A stretch of DNA of 64,000 nucleotides from an uncultured Bacteroidia bacterium (GCA_938086785.1 CALKCM010000007.1:1-64000); one strand, 5' to 3'; shown: positions 9,478 to 18,292, numbered from the stretch's first letter. Notes: generated by a model from the letters alone, not told the origin. Made by a program: numbers and translations.

Positions 9478-9843
9478 ATGAAACAAATTCTTCAAAACAG
9501 GACGAAGCAATTCGCCTTAACCATTATTGATTTAACAGAACATTTACCAAGCAATTACGCGAGCAGCTTACTTTCAAAGCGTCTCATTAAAAGTGCCATT
9601 GCGCTAGGGGCCAATTATAGAGCAGTTTGCAGATCAAGAAGCGATCAAGAGTTTATTTCAAAAATGAATGCTGTTTTATGCCAAGCAGATACCAGTGCCT
9701 ATTGTCTCGAAATCATCGATGATAGGAATTGGGTGTCTATTGAAGACCTGGCCCCGATTCGGCTAGAGGCAGATGAACTCACCGCTATATTTACCTCCTC
9801 CTTGAAAACAATTAGCAGACGAATTAATAAACAGAGAGATTAA
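9478..9843 (+). CDS. four-helix-bundle protein (23S rRNA intervening-sequence type)
   Basis: 121 residues. Pattern of the four-helix-bundle family often annotated as 23S rRNA intervening-sequence protein: a first helix with KQFALTIIDL, then LLSKRLIKSAIALGANYRAV (the conserved SxxIGANxxEA-like turn, here ALGANYRAV), then FISKMNAVLCQADTSAYCLEII. Function unknown. Here it stands alone between aconitase and a convergent acyl-CoA reductase, not in an rRNA gene. No clear promoter box; the ATG at 9478 gives the family N-terminus. Confidence 0.8.
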   Translation: MKQILQNRTKQFALTIIDLTEHLPSNYASSLLSKRLIKSAIALGANYRAVCRSRSDQEFISKMNAVLCQADTSAYCLEIIDDRNWVSIEDLAPIRLEADELTAIFTSSLKTISRRINKQRD

Positions 9844-9857
9844 AAAAATATGGTAAT

Positions 9858-10853
9858 TTATGCGTTCTGAAGCAATGCTTTTACCGTATCTACATTATCT
9901 GCAAAATCCCATAATTCTGTTTTTTGAGCCGTACCTAAAGGCAAGTAATCTTGGCCAACAATGCATTGTATATCCGCCGAGTGATCCGCAATAAACAAGT
10001 CTACCTCTTCGGGTGAATCATAAAAACTATAATGAATCGTACCTACTGGACTGTATAGCTTTTTCGACTCATGTAAAATACCATAGCCAAAGTCAATATG
10101 AGGATCTAAATCCAATAATAATAAGGCTTTGTGATAATGGTAATTATTCGCATACTTATTATGGTGAATATTGTCATGGTAGCCATCCCAGCTCTCAATA
10201 AGCGGCTTAAAATCGTATCCTTTGGGAACCTTTAAATGTGTTACACTGCGGCAGCCCAAGCCAAAGTAGGCAAAAATATCCTCTCCCAAGGCAATCATCT
10301 CTTCTTTGCTCTCCTTGCCCTTCAATACCGCCAAGCTATTTCTGTTCTTGCGTATCACTTTAGGTGTTTCTCTAAAATAATACTCAAAAGTTCTTGCAGT
10401 ACTATCACTGCCCGTCACTACAACAAAGTCTACCCCATTTAGCTTATCCACCCAGTCCACTCTGCCTTCCAATTCTGGAAAGTTTTCAATGGCCTTTTTG
10501 AGCCAATATTTGGGAATATCCTCATCCAAACTGCTTAGTTTTCCTTTAACAGTATAGCCACAAGCAAGGCCCATTAATACATCATGCATTCCCACCGCCG
10601 GAATATTTCCAGCCATGATAAGTCCTAAGGTCTTTGCACTTGCATTACCGGGAAAAGCATAGGTTTCCATAAACGATGCAATCTTAGCTTCTTCTAAACT
10701 AGCTCTCCATTGCTGAAGCACTTTTGTCGCATTTTCATGCGTAAACCAAGGGTTTTTTATTTCTGCCTGTGCTAAGACGGCATTCCATAATTCATCTTCT
10801 TCAAAACCAAGCAAAGCCTGATAAAAAGAGTGGAGTACTTTTTTCGAAAGCAT
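9858..10853 (-). CDS. acyl-CoA reductase, LuxC-like
   Basis: 331-residue member of the aldehyde-dehydrogenase-like acyl-CoA reductase family related to LuxC, which reduces acyl thioesters to aldehydes with NADPH. Visible landmarks are LIMAGNIPAVGMHD (N-terminal nucleotide-binding region), VVTGSDSTARTFEYYF, RKNRNS and the catalytic-cysteine region YFGLGCRSVTHL. LuxC itself is about 480 residues; the Bacteroidota version is shorter at its N-terminus. The physiological substrate is unknown and no luciferase genes are nearby. It begins one base after the stop of the upstream outer-membrane protein gene, so the two are co-transcribed. Confidence 0.85.
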   Translation of the reverse strand: MLSKKVLHSFYQALLGFEEDELWNAVLAQAEIKNPWFTHENATKVLQQWRASLEEAKIASFMETYAFPGNASAKTLGLIMAGNIPAVGMHDVLMGLACGYTVKGKLSSLDEDIPKYWLKKAIENFPELEGRVDWVDKLNGVDFVVVTGSDSTARTFEYYFRETPKVIRKNRNSLAVLKGKESKEEMIALGEDIFAYFGLGCRSVTHLKVPKGYDFKPLIESWDGYHDNIHHNKYANNYHYHKALLLLDLDPHIDFGYGILHESKKLYSPVGTIHYSFYDSPEEVDLFIADHSADIQCIVGQDYLPLGTAQKTELWDFADNVDTVKALLQNA

Positions 10854-10854
10854 G

Positions 10855-11616
10855 TTATTTCTTCTTTGCGCTAAAGTGTATTCCTAGGTTCAAGTTAAAT
10901 TGCGTGTACATATAGGATTCATCTCCCCCTGTTGGAACTACTGGAATTCTAATCTGCGGTTGAATCACTAATTTAACCGGCTGGTTTACATCAATTATAA
11001 ATTTGTATCCTGCAAATAAGACAGCATTTACCGGCAGTCCAGGCGAACGGTAATTGTTAACCAAGCGCGTATCCGAGCCTTCTTCCTCATACCCCTTGGT
11101 AAAAAAGGCAAGTTTTTTATCCCAAGCCCAAGAAGGAGCAACACCCAAACTAAGCCACTGCTCACTGCCTGCCTTGGGGAGTCCCATTCGCGTTTCAAAA
11201 AACAAAGGAACCTCCAAGGTGCGCATTCTAGTGATATAATAAAACGATGCACTGGCCTCAATAAAGCCTCCCACAATCCCTAAATCCTCGTGTTTGTAGA
11301 ATCCTAAAACCGGATCTTCGACCACACGTTTAAATCCGTATTGCGCATACTCAAGCCCTATTCCAAACCTTTGGTCCTCGTTTTTTGCTACCGTATATCT
11401 AGCAAATACATTTACAGACCCTAGCATTTTTCTGTTTTTACTTACACTATCGCGGTATTGCGAAAGCCCTTGACTGTAGGAACTTGGCTTAGATACGTTC
11501 AGTAAAATTGCATTTGAAATAGCAGGGCTAGCTCCAATTTCAAAAAACTTATCTTTTGTTTGGCCCTGAATTTTTAAAGCAAAAAACAATAAACCTATAC
11601 TTAACAATACTCTCAT
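10855..11616 (-). CDS. predicted outer-membrane beta-barrel protein
   Basis: 253 residues, unknown function. A Sec signal peptide is visible (MRVLLSIGLLFFALKIQGQ). The mature part shows alternating hydrophobic/polar strands with aromatic residues (NVFARYTVAKNE, GIGLEYAQYGFKRV, AGYKFIIDVN) and a final strand FNLNLGIHFSAKKK. This fits a small eight- to ten-strand barrel of the PorT/OmpA-like sort common in Bacteroidota; the exact family is not recognised. The start is backed by a TATCTTTG box 10 bases upstream. First gene of an operon with the acyl-CoA reductase. Confidence 0.7.
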   Translation of the reverse strand: MRVLLSIGLLFFALKIQGQTKDKFFEIGASPAISNAILLNVSKPSSYSQGLSQYRDSVSKNRKMLGSVNVFARYTVAKNEDQRFGIGLEYAQYGFKRVVEDPVLGFYKHEDLGIVGGFIEASASFYYITRMRTLEVPLFFETRMGLPKAGSEQWLSLGVAPSWAWDKKLAFFTKGYEEEGSDTRLVNNYRSPGLPVNAVLFAGYKFIIDVNQPVKLVIQPQIRIPVVPTGGDESYMYTQFNLNLGIHFSAKKK

Positions 11617-11626
11617 ATTCTTCCTT

Positions 11627-11634
11627 CAAAGATA
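11627..11634 (-). promoter_or_regulatory. -7 box TATCTTTG
   Basis: Minus-strand TATCTTTG 10 bases before the ATG at 11616 of the outer-membrane protein gene. Confidence 0.6.
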
Positions 11635-11741
11635 ACACTTAGTTTAATTTGGCAACCTCCCTTAGAGGCCAAAAAAAAGCACTCATTCTATTTTTTATAT
11701 TTTGGAATTTTTAGATTAAGGTAGGTGACCAGCCCTCCAAT

Positions 11742-11777
11742 AAAAAAGCACCTTAAAGAAAATCTTTAAGATGCTTT
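11742..11777 (-). terminator. intrinsic terminator of the T9SS-protein gene
   Basis: Arms 11745-11759 and 11763-11777 (AAAGCA-CTTAAAGA against TCTTTAAG-TGCTTT, one internal mismatch), 3-base loop. The minus strand continues into a T run, 20 bases after the gene that ends at 11797. Confidence 0.8.
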
Positions 11778-11796
11778 TATCAACTTATTTTTCTTT

Positions 11797-12888
11797 TTAT
11801 TCTTTAATGAATTGGAGTGCACCTTGTATGTTTTGGCCCTTCAGTTCTAGCAGGTATGTTCCTTTAGAAACAGAAGCAATATTGATTTGATTGTTTTCTA
11901 GTACTCCTTCAGAAACTAATCTACCAGTCATGGTATAAATGGCATAAGACGCATACGCTTGTCCATCTGTATTTATATTTAAGAGGTCTTTTGCAGGGAT
12001 GGGATATGCAGATATTTGAGATTGAACTGCCTTTAATAAACCATTGGTTTTTGCAGGCTCATCCATAAAAGTTGGTTCAGTAAAAGAGTCCCCCTCTAAA
12101 CCGTAACTCGCCACTAGGAACCCATAACCAGGAGCATTGCTCCACCATTCATGTGTTTTCTCTGAATCTTCATCCGCATCAAAGTTCAAGGCAGTCATCT
12201 GTCCTTCCGTTAATTCTTGCCAAACTCCTGCTATCAGAACTTTAAATACATTTCTTTGATATTTTTTATGCTCAACCATAATGCAGTCGGGTATAGTATT
12301 AGATGATGTCTTTATAGAACCATATCCAACTCCATTAAACGTATCCAACGATATTCTACTGAATTCCAAACTATCCACTACACCAAGAGGACCTGCTCCA
12401 TCTAAGTCCATGCCAATAAAGCTTACATCAGAAGCAATATTTGAAGATCTTACGGCCGAAGTTCCCATCGTCATGGGATAGGTTAAAAAACTAGATTCAA
12501 AAGGTGTAAAAGGCTCATCTCTATCCTCGTATTCGGTAGAATAAATCCCTTGATATAGCAAGTCATCTTCGGTTAAACGAATGCCCACTACAACACTATC
12601 ATCCGCATCAATAAGAAAAGTTGCATTTGGGACAAAAGCAGCCACTGTAGGATTCCAGCCTTTGGGAATAACCTTAAAGGTCGTAGGATCATCTTTTGCA
12701 TATGTAGAAAAATCCCATACCTTATCAGAACCAGCCTCCTTTGAAGGGTAATAGATGCCATCCGAGTCTTCGTCATAAAAAGTTATCACTTGGCCTACCT
12801 GGGCGAAGGATGAGGACGTAATAGTCGCTTGACTAAATAATGAGCCTAAACAAAAACTCATTGCGATAATAGATATATACTTTTTCAT
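11797..12888 (-). CDS. secreted protein with T9SS type A sorting domain
   Basis: 363 residues exported by Sec and then through the type IX system. Signal peptide: MKKYISIIAMSFCLGSLFSQ. The central part (about 25-285) is rich in Asp, Ser and Thr, with no family I recognise. The last ~75 residues form a T9SS sorting domain: SAYPIPAKDLLNI, a middle strand YAIYTMTGRLVSEG and the closing SVSKGTYLLEL...FIKE. The frame is open 12 codons further upstream, but the ATG at 12888 begins the signal peptide. It follows the MATE gene after 26 bases and may be read from the same promoter. A terminator follows at 11742-11777. Confidence 0.82.
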   Translation of the reverse strand: MKKYISIIAMSFCLGSLFSQATITSSSFAQVGQVITFYDEDSDGIYYPSKEAGSDKVWDFSTYAKDDPTTFKVIPKGWNPTVAAFVPNATFLIDADDSVVVGIRLTEDDLLYQGIYSTEYEDRDEPFTPFESSFLTYPMTMGTSAVRSSNIASDVSFIGMDLDGAGPLGVVDSLEFSRISLDTFNGVGYGSIKTSSNTIPDCIMVEHKKYQRNVFKVLIAGVWQELTEGQMTALNFDADEDSEKTHEWWSNAPGYGFLVASYGLEGDSFTEPTFMDEPAKTNGLLKAVQSQISAYPIPAKDLLNINTDGQAYASYAIYTMTGRLVSEGVLENNQINIASVSKGTYLLELKGQNIQGALQFIKE

Positions 12889-12914
12889 AATTTTTTTGAG
12901 TATTAATTTCAAAC

Positions 12915-14291
12915 TTAATGCCAAACTAGGTCTTTTCCGAATATCTTATGCTTTCCTTGCTTTAATTTCCAGAAATAACGAACCACACCAAGGATACATG
13001 CTACCGTTAAACCAATAACAAAACCCCACCAAACGGCTTGCGCTCCATAGCCCATGACAACACCAAAATAGTAACTAAAGGGAATAGGAATAATCCAATA
13101 GGAAACCAAGGCAATGGTCATGCTCATTTTCACATCCTTAATGCCTCTCAATAAATTCATGGCAATCACTTGTACGCCGTCGGCCAATTGAAAAACACAT
13201 GCGATCGTAAGTAATAATACCGTGAGTTCCAAGGTTTCTCCTTCAAGTTCAAATAAAAGGGCGATTGGCCTTTTGAAAACAAAGAGTACCGTACCAAAAA
13301 AGAGCTGAAAGATCACACTTAATTGAATCATATCTTTCCCTAAAATTTTTAGTTTCCCGAGGTTCCTCTCCCCATAGAAATTACCAGCTAATATTCCACC
13401 CGCCTGAGCAACACCTGTAACAGCCATATACGTGAGAGCAGCAATAGACAGAGCCACTGCATGCGCTGCAGCTTGAACGCTACTAATAGTTCCAACAATT
13501 AAACCACTCACTGCAAAACAGGCTACTTCTGCAAAGAATTGAACGCCCAATGGAACACCCAATTTTATTAATTGGATAGATTCCTTCTTGCATACCTCCC
13601 AATTAAAGACTTTTGTTGGCTTTAGATTTCCTAAGGTTTTATGCTTTGCTATATAAATAATAAGCCCAATAGCCATAAGCACACGAGTACTCAAGGTCGC
13701 CAAACCAGCTCCCGTAATACCCAATGGAACCCCGGTAATCCAACCATTTATACCAATGCCATTGAACAATATATTTACAATAAACCCTCCAATACTAATG
13801 TACATACCCACCGCAGTTATGCCTAAACCGTCTGAAAATTGACGTGCAGCCACAAAAACAAGAAATGGAATGGCACTCCAACCTATAATTCTCAAATAAC
13901 CAGGCGCAATGGCGTTTATTTCGGAGACTTGCCCCAGTATTGCAAAGTTTGCAATGGTTATTTCATTTAATAAAACAATAAGAATAGCAGCCGTAAACGA
14001 TAGCACCAATCCTGCCTTGTAGGTGAAAGGGGTATTGTTTCTTTTACCCTCGCCATCTTTTATGCTAATGACCGTACTCATGCTAAACAACATTCCCATA
14101 AAAAATGCAATGAGTAGAAAAAATACATTATTTGCCATATTGGCACTGGAGATGTAGTCATCGCCTAATGGGCCAACCATAATTACATCCGTAACCCCTT
14201 GCAGCATCAAACCCAATTGACCTAATACCATAGGAATAGATAGGTTTATTGCGCGCAGCTTTAATTCTGATATGGCAAAGGATTTTTTCAA
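12915..14291 (-). CDS. MATE family multidrug/cation exporter
   Basis: 458-residue, 12-helix inner-membrane antiporter of the NorM type, expelling cationic compounds in exchange for Na+ or H+. Two homologous halves are visible: the first opens with LSIPMVLGQLGLMLQGVTDVIMVG, shortened here as the motif PMVLGQLGLM...VDxxMVG, and the second near residue 250 with LGVPLGVQFFAEVACFAVSG. The start is TTG at 14291, selected because a TATTTTTG box lies 8 bases upstream and the family N-terminus fits. Substrate cannot be predicted. Confidence 0.88.
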   Translation of the reverse strand: MKKSFAISELKLRAINLSIPMVLGQLGLMLQGVTDVIMVGPLGDDYISSANMANNVFFLLIAFFMGMLFSMSTVISIKDGEGKRNNTPFTYKAGLVLSFTAAILIVLLNEITIANFAILGQVSEINAIAPGYLRIIGWSAIPFLVFVAARQFSDGLGITAVGMYISIGGFIVNILFNGIGINGWITGVPLGITGAGLATLSTRVLMAIGLIIYIAKHKTLGNLKPTKVFNWEVCKKESIQLIKLGVPLGVQFFAEVACFAVSGLIVGTISSVQAAAHAVALSIAALTYMAVTGVAQAGGILAGNFYGERNLGKLKILGKDMIQLSVIFQLFFGTVLFVFKRPIALLFELEGETLELTVLLLTIACVFQLADGVQVIAMNLLRGIKDVKMSMTIALVSYWIIPIPFSYYFGVVMGYGAQAVWWGFVIGLTVACILGVVRYFWKLKQGKHKIFGKDLVWH

Positions 14292-14299
14292 AACGGCTG

Positions 14300-14307
14300 C
14301 AAAAATA
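14300..14307 (-). promoter_or_regulatory. -7 box TATTTTTG for MATE gene
   Basis: Minus-strand TATTTTTG 8 bases before the TTG start at 14291; it decides the non-ATG start. Confidence 0.6.
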
Positions 14308-14366
14308 CATGTTTATTCTTAGGAGTATTGCATAATAAAAAGCAATTTTTACTGCTTGCTTATGCG

Positions 14367-14374
14367 TAATTTTG
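14367..14374 (+). promoter_or_regulatory. -7 box TAATTTTG for pseudouridine synthase
   Basis: TAATTTTG 7 bases before the ATG at 14382; divergent with the MATE promoter about 60 bases away. Confidence 0.6.
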
Positions 14375-14381
14375 CAGTACA

Positions 14382-15074
14382 ATGAAAGCCTACAAAGTAG
14401 ATGTTCTATACGAAGACAATCACCTTTTAGCAGTGAACAAACCCTGCGGAATGCCTGTTCAAGGTGATAAAAGTGGCGATTTTCATGTGGTCCAATGGGC
14501 CGAGGAATACATTGTTAAAAAATACAACAAACCAGGGAAAGCCTTTGTTGGCTTGGTGCATAGAATTGATCGACCGGTGAGTGGCGTGGTTTTATTAGCT
14601 AAAACAAGCAAAGGCCTCACGCGCATGAACGAGCAGTTTAAAAACAAGGAAGTTGAAAAACTGTATCATGTGTTAGCCACGGATAAACTAACGGCAGAAA
14701 GTGGCACGCTCACCCATTACCTTGGGAAGGATAGCAATACCAATAGAGCACTCACGTATAATAAACCTAAAGGAAAAGCCAAAGAGAGCATCCTTCATTT
14801 TCAAATTTTACGAAACATTGGAAAACACAGTTTATATGAGGTAAGAACAGAAACGGGGCGCTTTCATCAAATACGCGCTCAGTTTGCAAAAATTGGAGCT
14901 CCACTGGCAGGAGATGTAAAATATGGAGCGCCGCATCCTCTCAAAGACCGAAGCGTTGGTTTACATGCCAAAAATCTCTCATTTGTGCATCCTGTAACTA
15001 AGGAGAAAATAAAAGTTACTGCACCTTATCCAAAATCTAATTATTGGGTAGAGTTTGAAAACTCTGTGGGCTAA
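14382..15074 (+). CDS. RluA-family RNA pseudouridine synthase
   Basis: 230 residues. Converts uridine to pseudouridine in rRNA or tRNA. The catalytic motif HRIDRPVSGVVL (Asp about residue 64) and LYHVLATDKL, ETGRFHQIRAQFA and GDVKYGAP are the standard RluA/RluD elements. There is no N-terminal S4 domain, so it is a short form like RluA or TruC; target site unknown. The start is supported by a TAATTTTG box. Confidence 0.88.
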   Translation: MKAYKVDVLYEDNHLLAVNKPCGMPVQGDKSGDFHVVQWAEEYIVKKYNKPGKAFVGLVHRIDRPVSGVVLLAKTSKGLTRMNEQFKNKEVEKLYHVLATDKLTAESGTLTHYLGKDSNTNRALTYNKPKGKAKESILHFQILRNIGKHSLYEVRTETGRFHQIRAQFAKIGAPLAGDVKYGAPHPLKDRSVGLHAKNLSFVHPVTKEKIKVTAPYPKSNYWVEFENSVG

Positions 15075-15106
15075 ATCGAAGCATTTCTAAATTTTATGCT
15101 AAATCC

Positions 15107-15436
15107 TTAAAGGATCAAGTGAATGCTAGGATCCCAAAAAACTTCATCCCAGTTTTGTATTTGATCTTCAATCACACGAACTCCCTCCTCTTCTAGCCTG
15201 TTTTGCATGCGCTCTGGCGGGTTAAAATGAGCCTTACCCGTAAGCAAGCCATTTCTATTAACCACACGGTGAGCAGGTACCGAAGGAATAACAGCATGAG
15301 AAGTGTTCATTGCATAACCAACCAAGCGACTGCTGCGCGCCGCTCCTAAGTATTTGGCAATAGCACCATAACTGGTTGCCCTTCCTTGTGGGATTAAACG
15401 AACCACTTCAAATACATCACTATAAAATTTATTCAT
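15107..15436 (-). CDS. alkyltransferase-like (ATL/MGMT-fold) DNA-binding protein without acceptor cysteine
   Basis: 109 residues matching the DNA-binding domain of O6-alkylguanine-DNA alkyltransferase. RATSYGAIAKYLGAARSSRLVG is the helix-turn-helix and arginine-finger region, of which RATSYGAIAK and the following SSRLVG are the key parts. The acceptor motif PCHRV reads PAHRVV, so the cysteine is replaced by alanine and direct alkyl transfer is impossible. Such ATL proteins bind O6-alkylguanine and hand the lesion to nucleotide excision repair. The frame also opens with TTG at 15439, but the ATG at 15436 is more likely. Confidence 0.85.
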   Translation of the reverse strand: MNKFYSDVFEVVRLIPQGRATSYGAIAKYLGAARSSRLVGYAMNTSHAVIPSVPAHRVVNRNGLLTGKAHFNPPERMQNRLEEEGVRVIEDQIQNWDEVFWDPSIHLIL

Positions 15437-15472
15437 CAACTGCTTACAACCTTTTTGGAATAATATTTGTCT

Positions 15473-15480
15473 TACTTTTG
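15473..15480 (+). promoter_or_regulatory. -7 box TACTTTTG
   Basis: TACTTTTG 10 bases before the ATG at 15491; it rules out the upstream in-frame TTG at 15467. Confidence 0.6.
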
Positions 15481-15490
15481 CGAAAGTAAT

Positions 15491-17122
15491 ATGAAATTAA
15501 CCAATTTAAAATCATTGAGTCTAGGGCTATGTCTTTTAGTAGGCAGCACAATTAAAGCGCAACTCATTGACTATAAAAGTCCAACTCCATACAAAGCCCT
15601 TACAGCGGTTAAAAAAATCAACAATGTTGGAGTATACCCAAATTTAAAAGCTGCAGCCAGCTGGGGTGGTCAACAAGAAGGAGAATACTCATTAAAGTTT
15701 AGAATTGGAGGCTTAAAACCAGGAGATGAGGTATACCTAGCCGATAATTATAATGGAAGCAAATACTTAAGAGATACCGCCCAGGTAAACAAAAAAGGGA
15801 TTGCAGTTTTTGAGGGTAATTATAAATTGCAAAGAGGCATGTATCTTTTTGTTTTCCCAAAGAAACAAGGGTTTTTTGAATTCATCGTTTCAGATGATTT
15901 AGACTTTCAAATTGAAACGGATACGAGCTATTACGAGAACGACTTTTACTCCAAAATGGTGGTCAAAGGTTCCGAAGAAAACACTTCTTTTATCCAATAT
16001 CAGATAGAAAAATTGGAGATTGCGAAAGGCCTAGTGAGACTGGATAAAGAATTGAAAGATTCCACCATATCAAGCACAAAAAGAGCGGCACTTGATGCGC
16101 AGAAAAAAGCAATCATAATAACAAAAAATAATCTTGATCGCACCTATATTAATCAAAATCCGAACCATTTACTCAGCCGGTTTTTAACAGCAGTAATAGA
16201 TATAGAAGTTCCCAAAGAATTGCCCTTGGATAAAGAAGGCAAAGCGGATAGCTCCTATCCATACAAGTATTACAGAAATCACTATTTTGACAATGTTGAC
16301 TTTGGGGAGGATGGCTTGATGAGAATGCCTTTTCACATTGTTAAACAAAAGCTTGATTTTTATTGGGACAAAGTTCAAGTGCTACATCCTGACAGCGCTT
16401 ACCGTGCGGCAAGCAGAATTATTAAAATGGCTGATCAAACAGTTGATTTAGAGCGATTTTTGATTTGGTACCATATCAATAAATTTGAAACCTCAAATAT
16501 TATGGGATTGGATAAAACCTTTTGCATGCTTGGAAGGGAAACTTATATGGCTGGCAAAGCCTGGTGGGCAGACAGTGCAACAATTGGAAGCATTTCCAAA
16601 AATATCATTCAAAGAGAAGGCTCCGTCATTGGCACCAGAGCAGCGGATCTAATGCTCCAAACCTTTGATACGGCACGTGCTGCAAGTCAAAAAACGCCTT
16701 GGGTGCGATTGAATGATATTAAAGCCAAATATAAAATAATGATTTTTTGGGATCCCACTTGCGGTCATTGCCGAGAGGTCGTGCCTAAATTGGCTAGGAT
16801 ATACAATAAAAACATGGATAAGGATTGGGTGGTTATAGGCTTAACACAATCTGATAAGAAAAAAGAGTTCGACGAATTTATGGACGCGCATCCTGAAGTT
16901 AAAAACTGGATACATCTGGATAGAAGTGCAGCCCCATCCGATGCATATGCCCGAAATTTAAAACAATACTACGTCATTGCCAGCCCAACTATATTTGTTT
17001 TAGATGAGAACAATATCATTCAAGCAAATAGAATGGATGTGGAGAAATTAGATGAATTCATTAAACAGCTAGACCGCATGAAGGAATTTACTAAATCCCA
17101 AAAAACAGATACGCTAGATTAG
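15491..17122 (+). CDS. secreted TlpA-like thioredoxin-fold protein with DUF5106-type domain
   Basis: 543 residues. A signal peptide is visible at the N-terminus (hydrophobic SLSLGLCLLVGSTIKAQ). An N-terminal beta-rich region (about 50-150, DUF4369-like) and a helical middle (about 155-390, DUF5106-like) precede a thioredoxin/TlpA fold from about residue 395. Its active site is CGHC in WDPTCGHCREVVPKL. The protein probably acts as a periplasmic or envelope disulfide oxidoreductase. The assignment of the middle domains is by resemblance to Bacteroidota TlpA-like proteins. The start is set by a TACTTTTG box and the signal peptide. Confidence 0.8.
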   Translation: MKLTNLKSLSLGLCLLVGSTIKAQLIDYKSPTPYKALTAVKKINNVGVYPNLKAAASWGGQQEGEYSLKFRIGGLKPGDEVYLADNYNGSKYLRDTAQVNKKGIAVFEGNYKLQRGMYLFVFPKKQGFFEFIVSDDLDFQIETDTSYYENDFYSKMVVKGSEENTSFIQYQIEKLEIAKGLVRLDKELKDSTISSTKRAALDAQKKAIIITKNNLDRTYINQNPNHLLSRFLTAVIDIEVPKELPLDKEGKADSSYPYKYYRNHYFDNVDFGEDGLMRMPFHIVKQKLDFYWDKVQVLHPDSAYRAASRIIKMADQTVDLERFLIWYHINKFETSNIMGLDKTFCMLGRETYMAGKAWWADSATIGSISKNIIQREGSVIGTRAADLMLQTFDTARAASQKTPWVRLNDIKAKYKIMIFWDPTCGHCREVVPKLARIYNKNMDKDWVVIGLTQSDKKKEFDEFMDAHPEVKNWIHLDRSAAPSDAYARNLKQYYVIASPTIFVLDENNIIQANRMDVEKLDEFIKQLDRMKEFTKSQKTDTLD

Positions 17123-17154
17123 AGGTGGCTGCTATTTCATTGGCGAGGTAAATC

Positions 17155-17814
17155 TTAACGGTTGATTTTCTTAGAGGCCTCTTTGGCATCTCTCCATAAA
17201 GTTCCCGTATAAAATGTAAAGCCCAATGACCAAAATGGGGAGGAGTAATCAGATCCTTGGTATAAAGACCAACGGTATCCCAAAGAACCTGCCATGCCTA
17301 AATACCTTAAAAAGCGTACCGTCCCTCCTATCCCTACTTCTATAGGTACAAAGGCTTCTGAAGAGCTTCTACTATTTCCTGACAAGACTTCTGTTTTCAT
17401 AATTGTTTTTGACCCTATACCAATAGAGATGGGAACAAAAACATCGTATCGCCAATTATCTGCCAAATAATATTCGACGGTAGTGGCAACGTATCCAAAA
17501 TTAATGGATGTAGTATCTTTCTGGGTTCTTGAAAAATAATTGGAAGAGTAAAATCCAGAGTACAAAGCAATCTTATCGTAAGATAGCCCAAAGCGAAATC
17601 CAACGACTGGGGATGAAACACCATTGATATATGCATTCTTTCCGTCCAAACTCAATAAAAAGCGCCCATTGCGTTTATTCACATAATATCTCAAGGTATC
17701 TATTGGATTAAATCCCTTTGGCTTGCTCAAACGTATAGAGTCTCCTCCTTGGGACCGTGCAATATTTGCCATAAAAAAAACAATAACGAATCCGAGTGCC
17801 TTGCCAAAATGCAT
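17155..17814 (-). CDS. predicted outer-membrane protein, unknown function
   Basis: 219 residues with a signal peptide (hydrophobic GFVIVFFMANIARSQ). The body has many short amphipathic strands ending in aromatic residues (VVGFRFGLSYDKIALYSGFY, cut here to GLSYDKIALYSGFY; GYVATTVEYYLAD; GYRWSLYQ; WSLGFTFYTGTL), consistent with a small beta barrel. Not assigned to a family. The frame is open to 17877, but the ATG at 17814 follows a TACATTTG box by 6 bases and starts the signal peptide. It lies 74 bases after the ridA gene. Confidence 0.65.
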   Translation of the reverse strand: MHFGKALGFVIVFFMANIARSQGGDSIRLSKPKGFNPIDTLRYYVNKRNGRFLLSLDGKNAYINGVSSPVVGFRFGLSYDKIALYSGFYSSNYFSRTQKDTTSINFGYVATTVEYYLADNWRYDVFVPISIGIGSKTIMKTEVLSGNSRSSSEAFVPIEVGIGGTVRFLRYLGMAGSLGYRWSLYQGSDYSSPFWSLGFTFYTGTLWRDAKEASKKINR

Positions 17815-17820
17815 AAAGGA

Positions 17821-17828
17821 CAAATGTA
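17821..17828 (-). promoter_or_regulatory. -7 box TACATTTG
   Basis: Minus-strand TACATTTG 6 bases before the ATG at 17814; it decides the start of the outer-membrane protein. Confidence 0.6.
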
Positions 17829-17888
17829 CAAAAGGGTGAAAACGAGAAGGAATTGATTTACCCACAGCGCTGCTCATTTTCCTATATT

Positions 17889-18269
17889 TTAAGCCACTGC
17901 AATAATCGTAATTTCTACCAAAGCATCTTTTGGCAAACGTGAAACCTGAACCGTTTCTCTAGCTGGAAAATGATCTTTAAAGTAGGAACTATAGCACTCA
18001 TTCACAGCCGAAAAATCATCCATGTCCTTTAAAAAAATACTAGTTTTAGCAATATTTGCATAGTTCAAGCCTTTTACCGCGAGTAAAGCCCCAATATTAT
18101 CCATGGCTTTTTTTGTTTGGCTGGCTGCATCGGCGCCAATCATTTGCCCACTCTGTGCATCTAAGGCAATCATTCCTGAAAAATAATAGGTGTCTCCAAC
18201 CCTTACTGCCTGACTATATGGCCCTATGGGCGCTGGAACTTCCTGACTAAAAATTATTTCTTTCTCCAT
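17889..18269 (-). CDS. ridA: RidA family enamine/imine deaminase
   Basis: 126 residues, the usual size. RidA hydrolyses reactive 2-aminoacrylate-type enamines released by PLP enzymes. Visible landmarks are APIGPYSQAVRVGDTYYFSG near the N-terminus, NIGALLAVKGLNYANI in the middle, the conserved arginine in PARETVQVSRLPK (about residue 105) and the closing VEITIIAVA. Cytoplasmic trimer in characterised relatives. Divergent from the 3-hydroxyacyl-CoA dehydrogenase-like gene. Confidence 0.93.
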   Translation of the reverse strand: MEKEIIFSQEVPAPIGPYSQAVRVGDTYYFSGMIALDAQSGQMIGADAASQTKKAMDNIGALLAVKGLNYANIAKTSIFLKDMDDFSAVNECYSSYFKDHFPARETVQVSRLPKDALVEITIIAVA

Positions 18270-18277
18270 GCTTTCTG

Positions 18278-18285
18278 TATTTTTG
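18278..18285 (+). promoter_or_regulatory. -7 box TATTTTTG
   Basis: TATTTTTG 7 bases before the ATG at 18293. Confidence 0.55.
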
Positions 18286-18292
18286 CTCGTAT

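Noticed and set aside
9459-9530. ATG at 9459 as start of the four-helix gene
   Set aside because: It is in another frame and soon meets a stop; 9478 gives the family N-terminus.
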